Assembly (NCBI RefSeq): GCF_028867935.1 | Contig: NZ_JAPQNS010000001.1 | Location: 806,001-870,000 of the forward strand | Source: Flavobacterium sp. SUN052 | Lineage (GTDB): Bacteria; Bacteroidota; Bacteroidia; Flavobacteriales; Flavobacteriaceae | DNA length: 64,000 bases | Direction: 5' to 3' | Part shown: piece after piece, positions 18,079 to 25,650 of the stretch | Layout of the letters: the number at the start of each line of letters is the position of its first letter | Position numbering within the stretch: the first letter of the stretch is position 1 | Notes under the pieces: model-generated | The model's input: the letters and a program-made list of their open reading frames with translations, nothing else | Told to the model about the DNA's origin: nothing | Databases searched by the model: none | Program-made: the position numbers and the translations under genes

Positions 18079-19426
18079 GAATTATCTGATTGTTAATAGA
18101 ATTGCCCAAGTTATAGTTCTCGTCTCAACGCTTTCAACGTCGTTCGTTTATGCTCAGGGCTTAGGTAACTCCCCGTATTCGGCACTAGGGCTAGGCGAAA
18201 CATACAACCAGGCTAATGCGGCTAACTTTGGTATGGGAAGCGTTGGTATCAGTAATGCCAGCCCATTCTACCTGAACTTACAAAATCCAGCTCTGTTGGC
18301 CCGTAGAGGCCGTTTTACCGCTTTTGAAGTTGGTTTGATTGGTCAATACAAACCACAAATCAGCCAGATTCGGACAGGAACAACGCAAAGCCAGCGTGAT
18401 TTTGGTGCCAATATCAATTATGTAGCCCTTGCTTTTCCCGTGTCTCCCCGCTGGTCGATGGCCATTAGCCTACGCCCTTATAGCTATGTCGATTATAAAA
18501 CACGGAGTTACGGTCGCGTTCAGCAAAATAATACAAACACAATCTACGAAGCCGAATATACCTACTCAGGTCGGGGTGCTCTCAACAAAGCATCGTATTC
18601 AACGGGCTATCGGTTCGGAAAAAACGTTTATTTAGGCGCTGATTTCTCCTTTCTTTTTGGCAACCTTACCACTAACTCGGATGCCCGCGTGTTGATCAAC
18701 GAGGTGGGTGGAAGTGCTACAAACCCGCAAGATATTGTGGTATCGCGTTCTAACCGGGTTAATTACGGCGGTCTGATTGCCAAGTTAGGTGCTGGCTGGC
18801 GCCCAAAGTTGAGTGAAAACTGGACGCTCAATCTTGGCGCCACGTTTGACCCTGGCAAGTCTCTTGGCGCTACTGAAACTGACGTTTATCAGCAGGTGAC
18901 AATTAGTTCCGATGGGTCGCGTGGTTCAAGTTTATCTGACGAAGACACGCTACGTAAAAACTCGTCATCGTCGGCACGGTTACCCCAACAGGTTCAGTTC
19001 GGTATCAGCATCGAACGCAACAACAAATTGACTGTAGGCGTCGATGTAGGCCTCCAGAGGTGGTCACAATACCGCACGGTGAGCGGTCAGTCCGGTAACC
19101 TGAGCGATGCCATGACGGTAGCGGCAGGATTAGAATACACCCCCAAGGCCAACTCCACAAAATATTGGGATTTAGTAAGTTACCGGGCAGGGTTTCAATA
19201 CATTCAAACGCCCTACATTGTTGAAGGTAAACGGGTTAACGACATGAACGGAAGTTTGGGTATGTCGCTGCCAATTGGCTCCTACTTTGTCAATTACGTC
19301 AACCTGGCCGTTCAGGGTGGGCAGCGGGGCGTGTTGACCGGTTCGCAGATCCGGGAACGGTACGTTCGGTTCACAGTAGGTTTCTCGCTGAATGACTGGT
19401 GGTTCCGTAAGCCTGTACTTGACTAG
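18071..19426 (+). CDS. Outer-membrane beta-barrel protein (uncharacterised)
   Basis: 451 residues with signal peptide (…STLSTSFVYAQG). The mature start GLGNSPYSALGLGETYNQANAANFGMGSVG, the repeated amphipathic strands and the aromatic C-terminal end are typical of an outer-membrane barrel. The conserved SPYSxxGLG start is shared with an uncharacterised Bacteroidota family often found between coaX and lptC; I cannot give it a function. It overlaps coaX by 8 nt and lies 34 nt before the chosen lptC start. A role in envelope biogenesis is inferred from neighbours only. Confidence 0.82.
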   Translation: MSKNYLIVNRIAQVIVLVSTLSTSFVYAQGLGNSPYSALGLGETYNQANAANFGMGSVGISNASPFYLNLQNPALLARRGRFTAFEVGLIGQYKPQISQIRTGTTQSQRDFGANINYVALAFPVSPRWSMAISLRPYSYVDYKTRSYGRVQQNNTNTIYEAEYTYSGRGALNKASYSTGYRFGKNVYLGADFSFLFGNLTTNSDARVLINEVGGSATNPQDIVVSRSNRVNYGGLIAKLGAGWRPKLSENWTLNLGATFDPGKSLGATETDVYQQVTISSDGSRGSSLSDEDTLRKNSSSSARLPQQVQFGISIERNNKLTVGVDVGLQRWSQYRTVSGQSGNLSDAMTVAAGLEYTPKANSTKYWDLVSYRAGFQYIQTPYIVEGKRVNDMNGSLGMSLPIGSYFVNYVNLAVQGGQRGVLTGSQIRERYVRFTVGFSLNDWWFRKPVLD

Positions 19427-19460
19427 GTGTGAATGTTGGATGTATAATGAAAAGGGTACA

Positions 19461-20063
19461 ATGACTCAGCTGGAGAACTTTCTTCATTTTGGTAAAAAGC
19501 AGCTGCACCGAGTGGGCAGCCGTGTAGTCATTTTACTCTTTACTTTCTGCAACTTACAATTTCTCACCGCCTGTGAAGAGCAGAAGACTGTCAAGCAAAC
19601 TAAAGCCTACGAAGGACCAATTGAAGAGATAAACGGTGTGAAAATGTTGTACAGCGAAGCGGCCATGTTGCGCGTGCGTATGACAACTGCCCGACAGTAT
19701 CGCTACCAAAACGACGACCGGAAATACCCCGACCCGGTCGATATTTTGTTTTTCGGACCCAATGGCGAAGAGGTAACTACCCTGCGGTCTGACTCTGGCC
19801 GGTATGACAAAGCCAAAGACCTGTACACGGTCATGGGAAACGTAGTTGTCGTTAACAAACAGAAGCAGGAGAAGCTGAACACCGACGAACTAAACTGGAA
19901 CCCGCGCACCAAAAAAGTATTCACCAATCGCCCCGTCACCGTGCTTAGTAAGCTCACCGGTGAACGACTAAAAGGAGTGGGGCTGGATGCCAATCAGGAT
20001 TTCTCCCAGTACTCAATTCGCAAAGTAACGGGTATCTTCAATGTCGAAGGGGGCGGGCTTTAA
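19461..20063 (+). CDS. lptC: LPS export system lipoprotein LptC
   Basis: LptC belongs to the LptBFGC transporter that moves lipopolysaccharide across the periplasm. I chose the ATG at 19461 (200 residues; AAAAGG ~8 nt upstream); in-frame ATGs at 19392 (inside the previous gene) and 19440 are alternatives. A hydrophobic segment ends in FLTACEEQK, a lipobox. The beta-jellyroll has YEGPIEEINGVKMLYSEAAML, VDILFFGPNGEEVTTLRSDSGRYD, DLYTVMGNVVVVN and TKKVFTNRPVTV, as in Bacteroidota LptC. Its TAA shares the TTAA tetranucleotide with the stop of the convergent lpxH-like gene. Confidence 0.9.
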   Translation: MTQLENFLHFGKKQLHRVGSRVVILLFTFCNLQFLTACEEQKTVKQTKAYEGPIEEINGVKMLYSEAAMLRVRMTTARQYRYQNDDRKYPDPVDILFFGPNGEEVTTLRSDSGRYDKAKDLYTVMGNVVVVNKQKQEKLNTDELNWNPRTKKVFTNRPVTVLSKLTGERLKGVGLDANQDFSQYSIRKVTGIFNVEGGGL

Positions 20064-20833
20064 TTCCATTTCTTAAGTGCCAGATTCTCCCCATCGAACA
20101 CCCCGTAGGTACGGGCGTGTACCCACTCGCCGATGTTTACGTAACGACTGTTAGGGCCGACGGCCAGGTCGAGCGGTAAATGCCGATGGCCAAAAATGTA
20201 GTAATCGTGGTGGTGTTCTTTTTCGATGGCCTGGCTATACTGAAAAAGCCATTCTTTGCCTTCACCTAGAAATTGTTCCCATTCATTACCTCCACTAATC
20301 CGGCTTTTCTGCGACCAGGCCGAGGCCAAAGCAATGCCAATATCGGGGTGTAACCAGCGAAACATCCAGCGGGCCAGACTACTTTCGAAAACTTTTTTAA
20401 GTTGTTTATAAACATGGTCGCCGGGGCCGAGGCCATCACCGTGACCGATATAAAACCGCTTATCGTTGATGTCATACACGCGCGGTTTACGATACACCGG
20501 TATGCCCATTTCGCTGGTGAAATAGTCATTCATCCACATGTCGTGGTTACCCGTAAACAGCGTGATTGGAAGACCATTGTCGGTTAATTCTGCCAGTTTA
20601 CCCTGTAGTCGACTGAAGCCTTTCGGAATACTGTGTTTGTACTCGAACCAAAAATCAAACACATCGCCGACCAGAAAAATAGCCGCAGCATCAGCGCTAG
20701 CCGCTTCGAGCCACTGCACCACCGCGCGTTCGCGGCTGCGGCTCTGTTCGGGGTTGGGGGTGCCGAGGTGAAAATCGGATGCAAAGTATATTTTTTGACC
20801 AGAGGCCAGCGCAATGGTGTCAACAGGGGGCAT
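20060..20833 (-). CDS. lpxH: UDP-2,3-diacylglucosamine diphosphatase (LpxH-like)
   Basis: Calcineurin-like metallophosphoesterase: FASDFHLG, LVGDVFDFWFEY, TGNHDMWMNDY, IGHGDGLGPGD and FGHRHLPLDL give the five metal-binding motifs in order. In lipid A synthesis LpxH cleaves UDP-2,3-diacylglucosamine to lipid X at the inner membrane. The 257-residue form starting at 20833 is preferred over 20857 because a TAnnTTTG promoter match ends only 8 nt before 20857. Bacteroidota LpxH-like proteins are divergent from E. coli LpxH, so the substrate is inferred from the motifs and from lptC next door. Confidence 0.88.
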   Translation of the reverse strand: MPPVDTIALASGQKIYFASDFHLGTPNPEQSRSRERAVVQWLEAASADAAAIFLVGDVFDFWFEYKHSIPKGFSRLQGKLAELTDNGLPITLFTGNHDMWMNDYFTSEMGIPVYRKPRVYDINDKRFYIGHGDGLGPGDHVYKQLKKVFESSLARWMFRWLHPDIGIALASAWSQKSRISGGNEWEQFLGEGKEWLFQYSQAIEKEHHHDYYIFGHRHLPLDLAVGPNSRYVNIGEWVHARTYGVFDGENLALKKWN

Positions 20834-20865
20834 AAACAAGAAATAAAGGGCAAACATATACCCTG

Positions 20866-20873
20866 CAAAATTA
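20866..20873 (-). promoter_or_regulatory. Candidate Bacteroidota -7 box (TAATTTTG) for the lpxH-like gene
   Basis: The minus strand reads TAATTTTG, a full match to TAnnTTTG. A TTG lies 16 nt further upstream (20892-20890), slightly short of the usual spacing. The predicted transcript start falls near 20860, which favours translation from 20833. Confidence 0.4.
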
Positions 20874-20909
20874 GTAGTACTCTACAGAACAACTTTTCTT
20901 TTTACACTT

Positions 20910-21668
20910 ATGAATAAAAAATCCATTCTTCTCTCTGCCCTCCCAGTGCTGCTATTTGCCTGCGGCCGACCCGATACTGACGATACCGCCGGAACAGGCG
21001 AACTCGCAAAAGAAGTAGTGGGTGTACATCTGCTCAGTGTTGATGCCAACTACGATGAACCCTGTAACTACCTGGCTGAAGAGTTCGTCACAAGAACGTT
21101 TAATCTGGAAGGAGTGACGCTGGAGAAATTCGACGAACCCAACGGTTGCGACTTTCAGTGGGGGAATAACAAAATCGGCCTGATGATGGGCGGCCCCAAG
21201 CCATTTCCTTCTATTTACCACGCTGAGTATGTGTTCGATCGGCTTTATCAGCCAAACTCGAAAAAACTGGCTATGCAACAGGAAATGGCGGCTGAAAAAA
21301 CCGAACCAATCAGTGGACCAGCCCCAGAAGGAACTGTTTCTGAAACGCCTACCGATACGAAAGACAGCACGAAGAGCACAGCAACTGCCAAGCGTGATAC
21401 GTCGTCAGCCAATGATACGGCCAGTACGGTATCGGGTGTGACCCGGCAAGCGGCCAAATTTGTAAAGCCAGCTTCGTCACAAGCGGGTTTTGTAGCTGTG
21501 ATGGGTATAGGTGACAAGGCTGTATGGGAAACATCCAAACATACCATGCACGTGCTGTACAACAACCATATCCTAAATGTAAAGGTAGAAACGGCTGACC
21601 CAGAAAACCTCAAACGTCTGCGAGCTGTAACGCTGGCAAAAGTGATTCTGGAACAGATGGCGCACTAA
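20910..21668 (+). CDS. Hypothetical lipoprotein
   Basis: 252 residues. The N-terminus MNKKSILLSALPVLLFACGRP is a lipoprotein signal with lipobox LFAC. Two moderately conserved-looking blocks (residues ~35-125 with CNYLAEEFVTRTFN and NGCDFQW; ~180-252 with VAVMGIGDKAVWETSKHTMHVLYNNHILNV) flank a low-complexity Ser/Thr/Ala/Asp linker. The C-terminal block fits a small alpha/beta domain. I do not recognise a family. It diverges from the lpxH-like gene and is followed by two hairpins. Confidence 0.75.
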   Translation: MNKKSILLSALPVLLFACGRPDTDDTAGTGELAKEVVGVHLLSVDANYDEPCNYLAEEFVTRTFNLEGVTLEKFDEPNGCDFQWGNNKIGLMMGGPKPFPSIYHAEYVFDRLYQPNSKKLAMQQEMAAEKTEPISGPAPEGTVSETPTDTKDSTKSTATAKRDTSSANDTASTVSGVTRQAAKFVKPASSQAGFVAVMGIGDKAVWETSKHTMHVLYNNHILNVKVETADPENLKRLRAVTLAKVILEQMAH

Positions 21669-21670
21669 CA

Positions 21671-21710
21671 AGTACGGTGGACGGGACCGCGCGGTCCCGT
21701 CCACCGTACT
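21671..21710. repeat. Perfect 40-bp palindrome
   Basis: Two 20-nt halves (21671-21690 and 21691-21710) are exact reverse complements with no loop. The halves are GC-rich with GGACGGGACCGC at the inner end. It sits 3 nt after the lipoprotein stop and just before a second, ordinary terminator hairpin. Confidence 0.85.
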
Positions 21711-21716
21711 GAAAAA

Positions 21717-21754
21717 ATAAAAACCCCGTCTCAATTTTGAGACGGGGTTTTTAT
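21717..21754. terminator. Bidirectional terminator between the lipoprotein gene and ftsH
   Basis: 18-bp perfect stem (21717-21734 with 21737-21754) around a 2-nt loop. A GC core (CCCCGTCTC/GAGACGGGG) is flanked by A5 and T5, so it can stop transcription from both sides. Confidence 0.85.
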
Positions 21755-21770
21755 TTGTAATTACAGTTAT

Positions 21771-23801
21771 CTAAATCTGGGGAAGCGGAAGCGTTTCGGG
21801 ATCAACCTTCGGGCTTATCACTTCATCAGGAAGAATTGTTTCCGTTCCACCTTCACCCCGCTTTTTGTAAGCCTGGTAAGCCGTGTCACGTTCAAACGGA
21901 CGCTTTCCAATCAATCGCTCCAAATCAGCCTGATACAGAATCTCTTTTGCCAGGAGTTCCTGCGAAATGATCTCTAACTGATCGCGTTTTGTGGTTAACA
22001 AGCTTTTTGTACGCTGATACGCTTCGTCAACAATTTTCCGAACTTCTTCGTCAATATTCTTCGCTGTTTCCTCCGAGTAAGGCTTGTTAAAGGCATAGTC
22101 TGATTGCTTCGAATCGTAGAACGAAATGTTACCGATCTTATCATTCAAACCATACATCGTTACCATACTGTAGGCAAGTTTGGTGATGCGCTCCAGATCG
22201 CTCAGGGCACCGGTCGAGACTTTGCCAAACACAACATCTTCGGCAGCACGACCGCCTAAAGCCATGCACATTTCGTCCATAAGTTGCTCGGTCCGGTACA
22301 GATACTGCTCACGGGGGAGGTATTGCGCATAACCCAAAGCCGCAACGCCACGAGGTACGATTGTTACTTTAACGAGTGGATCAGCGTGTTCCAGGTACCA
22401 ACCTGCTACAGCATGACCAGCTTCGTGATACGCAACAATTTCCTTCTCTTCTGGTGAGATAAGCTTGTTTTTCTTCTCAAGACCACCAATTACCCGGTCC
22501 ATTGCATCCTGGAAGTCAATCATATGGACTGAGTCACGATCACGACGGGCGGCAATCAGGGCAGCTTCATTACAAACGTTGGCGATCTCGGCACCGGCAA
22601 AGCCAGGTGTTTGAGCAGCCAATTCTTTAGGCTCCACGTCGGCATTAAGCTTCAGTGGTTTCAGGTGAACTTTGAAGATGGCTTCCCGGCCAATAATATC
22701 GGGCTTATCAATGCTGATCTGCCGGTCGAAACGACCTGGGCGAAGCAGAGCAGGGTCCAATACGTCGGGGCGGTTGGTTGCCGCCAGGATAATGATTCCT
22801 GAGTCGGTGGCAAAGCCATCCATCTCAACGAGCAGAGAGTTCAGCGTGTTTTCGCGCTCATCGTTGGCTCCGGGCATTGATCCCCGACCCCGTGAACGAC
22901 CTACCGCGTCGATCTCGTCAATGAATATAATACAAGGCGCTTTCTCTTTTGCCTGCTTGAAAAGGTCACGTACACGAGCAGCACCAACCCCTACAAACAT
23001 CTCCACAAAGTCGGAACCCGACAGTGAGAAAAACGGCACACCAGCTTCACCGGCAACGGCTTTTGCTAACAAAGTTTTGCCGGTACCCGGAGGGCCAATC
23101 AACAAAGCACCTTTCGGAATTTTAGCTCCCAGTTTTGTGAATTTACCGGGGCTTTTGAGGTAATCGACGATTTCTTTGATTTCCTCCTTAGCTTCTTCTA
23201 AACCGGCTACTTCGCTAAACGTGATTTTCACCCGGGCTTCGGCATCAAATAGAGCAGCCCGCGATTTACCGATGTTGAAAATCTGACCACCGGGACCACC
23301 CGCGCCAGACATACGGCCCAACAGGAAGTACATGGCCAGGATCATGATAATCAGGATACCCCAGGTGCTGATAAAACTACCCCAATCACTGCGCTGCTCA
23401 ACTTCGTATTCGATTTTGTCAGCATCAGGAACACTAGCCTGAAGTTTGTCGAGATCTTCTTTGAAGGATTCTCCGGAAACTACCTGAAACGCGTAATGAG
23501 GGCCATTACCAGTTCCGAAATAGGGTTTCTCAGCAAAAAGGCTTTTATATTTTGGGCTTTGCAGCGCCTTATCATTCAGTGTAATTTCGACGACTTTGTC
23601 ATTGACCACAGTGACCTCGGCCACTTCACGGTCTTTCACCATCCGCTCAAAGCGCTTTAAGGAAGTTTCTCGAATCGAACTCGTCCGACTCATAAACGTA
23701 ATTCCCAGTATGGCCGCAATCAGCAGGAAGACGATCCATCCCTGAAAGTTTGGGCGTTTGGGGCCACGGGATGATAGCGGATTTCTATTATTTTCTGGCA
23801 T
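21771..23801 (-). CDS. ftsH: ATP-dependent zinc metalloprotease FtsH
   Basis: FtsH is a membrane-anchored AAA+ protease that degrades misfolded membrane proteins and regulatory proteins. The 676 residues contain a first TM ([17 protein letters not shown]), a periplasmic region with [11 protein letters not shown], and a second TM ([15 protein letters not shown]). The AAA+ domain has Walker A GPPGTGKT, Walker [12 protein letters not shown] and the SRH region [22 protein letters not shown]. The zinc site [10 protein letters not shown] follows. Full length and standard architecture. It lies downstream of rsfS on the same strand, with 215 nt between them, an order common in Bacteroidota. Confidence 0.98.
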   Translation of the reverse strand: MPENNRNPLSSRGPKRPNFQGWIVFLLIAAILGITFMSRTSSIRETSLKRFERMVKDREVAEVTVVNDKVVEITLNDKALQSPKYKSLFAEKPYFGTGNGPHYAFQVVSGESFKEDLDKLQASVPDADKIEYEVEQRSDWGSFISTWGILIIMILAMYFLLGRMSGAGGPGGQIFNIGKSRAALFDAEARVKITFSEVAGLEEAKEEIKEIVDYLKSPGKFTKLGAKIPKGALLIGPPGTGKTLLAKAVAGEAGVPFFSLSGSDFVEMFVGVGAARVRDLFKQAKEKAPCIIFIDEIDAVGRSRGRGSMPGANDERENTLNSLLVEMDGFATDSGIIILAATNRPDVLDPALLRPGRFDRQISIDKPDIIGREAIFKVHLKPLKLNADVEPKELAAQTPGFAGAEIANVCNEAALIAARRDRDSVHMIDFQDAMDRVIGGLEKKNKLISPEEKEIVAYHEAGHAVAGWYLEHADPLVKVTIVPRGVAALGYAQYLPREQYLYRTEQLMDEMCMALGGRAAEDVVFGKVSTGALSDLERITKLAYSMVTMYGLNDKIGNISFYDSKQSDYAFNKPYSEETAKNIDEEVRKIVDEAYQRTKSLLTTKRDQLEIISQELLAKEILYQADLERLIGKRPFERDTAYQAYKKRGEGGTETILPDEVISPKVDPETLPLPQI

Positions 23802-24016
23802 TTCGACAGGTTGTACAGTAAAGGGGTTTTAATTAACTAACACCGATTATAAAGCGAATGTTTCGCGCTTGAAACGCCAATGATAAACGGTCAGAAAAGG
23901 TATTCGAAGGGAATAAACAGGGTAATTAAGGCAATCTAAACATTGGTGATCAAAAGTCTGACGGATAAACCGTAAACAAGTTACCTAACGCCTATTTCAC
24001 TTAATTACCTTTTCAT

Positions 24017-24451
24017 TTAAAACGCGTTAGGAGCTGTATCTGGCTTTGTCTCGTCCAAATATTGAACGTCGGCATCACCCCAAAGTTGTTCGAGGTCATA
24101 GAATGCCCGACGCTCTTTCTTGAACACGTGGGCTACCACATCGACATAGTCGAGCAAAATCCACTCGCGGTTCATTTTGCCTTCCTGATGCCAGGGGTTC
24201 TGGCCCGTATTTTTGTGCACCTCCTCGTCAACAGATTGTGCAATCGCGTCTATTTGGGTGTCGGAGTTACCCGAGCAGATAACAAAGTAGTCACAAATGG
24301 CATTTTTTACTTCGCGTAGGTCCATTACGACCACATCCACGCCTTTTTTCTCTTGCATTCCCCTCACAATCAGGTCGCGGAGTTCTTCGGAAGTAACTTC
24401 ATCGCTGTTAGTTCGTTTACGTTCAGCGGCAGTTTCGTTGTTAATTGTCAT
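24017..24451 (-). CDS. rsfS: Ribosome silencing factor RsfS
   Basis: RsfS (Iojap/YbeB family) binds ribosomal protein uL14 and blocks subunit joining when nutrients are scarce. The 144 residues show the family core: GVDVVVMDLREVKNAICDYFVICSGNSDTQIDAIAQSVDEEV, then WHQEGKMNREWILLDYVDVVAHVF and RAFYDLEQLWGDA. Divergent from birA across a 119-nt spacer and upstream of ftsH. Confidence 0.96.
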   Translation of the reverse strand: MTINNETAAERKRTNSDEVTSEELRDLIVRGMQEKKGVDVVVMDLREVKNAICDYFVICSGNSDTQIDAIAQSVDEEVHKNTGQNPWHQEGKMNREWILLDYVDVVAHVFKKERRAFYDLEQLWGDADVQYLDETKPDTAPNAF

Positions 24452-24531
24452 GCGTATGGTTTAAAATTGCACCCTAAGTTTCTTGAGCTAAACTCAATAA
24501 ACTTGGGCTTAAAGACTCAGTTTCAGAAACT

Positions 24532-24539
24532 TAGTTTTG
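24532..24539 (+). promoter_or_regulatory. Candidate -7 box (TAGTTTTG) for birA
   Basis: Full match to TAnnTTTG, 31 nt before the birA ATG. No well-spaced TTG upstream element was found, so support is from the -7 box only. Confidence 0.35.
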
Positions 24540-24570
24540 GATAATAAGTCAAAAGAGCGGGTACGTTACC

Positions 24571-25404
24571 ATGGAGCGAAACCGCTCGGCGCACCATCTG
24601 AGAGACCTTCTCATTAAACATAACAAATCTTTGTACAAAATCCGTCCCAAAACTCTTTTTATTGGCCAAAATAGTTATTATCTGCCAAGCTGTCAGTCAA
24701 CTAATGACGAAGCCGCCGATTTAATTGTTCGAGATGATCCGCCCGAAGGTACGCTGGTGATAACTGACCGACAAATGGCGGGGCGCGGTCAACGGGGTAA
24801 CGTCTGGCTGGCTGAACCCGGTCAAAACTTGACGGTTTCGTTGCTGTTGCGGCCTGGTTTTCTGGCTCCAACCGAGCAATTCTGGCTCAATATTGCCATT
24901 TCAGTAGGAATTGCCGACGCCCTGACTCCGCTTACGGACGGCCTGCTTCGGGTTAAATGGCCCAATGACCTGTACATTGACAACCAGAAAATGGGTGGTA
25001 TTTTAATCGAAAACACCATTCAGGGGCAGTCGTTGGCGTGGTCGATTGTGGGTATGGGCATGAACGTGAATCAGACATCATTTGAGCTGCCAACAGCCAC
25101 TTCATTACAAAACAGGTTTCCGCTGCCTGAAGGCTACAACCTCCCCGGTTTGCTGACCACCCTCTGCGAGCATATCGAGAAGCGGTATCTGCAACTGAAA
25201 GCAGGCCATCGCGCTGCCCTGAAGGCTTCGTACCTGCAACGATTATTTCGGTATCAGGAATTGCATTTGTACCGCGATGTACTTAACGACCGGTATTTTA
25301 GTGGGTTTATTGTGGGTATTGATGAAACCGGTCAGTTGGGGATAGCGGTTGATGGACAAGTGCGCTATTTCGGATTTAAAGAGCTAGAATTCATTTTAAG
25401 TTAA
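24571..25404 (+). CDS. birA: Biotin--[acetyl-CoA-carboxylase] ligase BirA (catalytic domain only)
   Basis: Activates biotin to biotinyl-AMP and attaches it to the carrier protein of acetyl-CoA carboxylase. Key motifs: SCQSTNDEA, the adenylate-binding ITDRQMAGRGQRGNVW (GRGQRG), LLLRPGFLA, LRVKWPNDLYIDNQKMGGILIE and GMGMNVNQ. No N-terminal helix-turn-helix, so it is a ligase without the repressor function of E. coli BirA. The 277 residues include ~30 extra at the N-terminus; a non-ATG start nearer position 24631 is possible because the conserved part begins there. Confidence 0.94.
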   Translation: MERNRSAHHLRDLLIKHNKSLYKIRPKTLFIGQNSYYLPSCQSTNDEAADLIVRDDPPEGTLVITDRQMAGRGQRGNVWLAEPGQNLTVSLLLRPGFLAPTEQFWLNIAISVGIADALTPLTDGLLRVKWPNDLYIDNQKMGGILIENTIQGQSLAWSIVGMGMNVNQTSFELPTATSLQNRFPLPEGYNLPGLLTTLCEHIEKRYLQLKAGHRAALKASYLQRLFRYQELHLYRDVLNDRYFSGFIVGIDETGQLGIAVDGQVRYFGFKELEFILS

Positions 25405-25650
25405 CGCGTGTGCATTTATGGGAAATTTATCCGTAGAAATGATAGATTAATATGAAATATCGTGTTACTATCGGCTCGTATTTAGTCTAAAAAGTGGTAC
25501 CCTTTCCACCCATTTTTACCCCTATGAATACACAAAAAAAGGCTTGGCAATAAAAGATCGGAAAATACTCTATAGATTTAGTATTTATTTTGCGATCGAC
25601 TTGTACGGTTTTGCCCGATCAGGCTCAGATATTGCTAACCCACGTAACAG

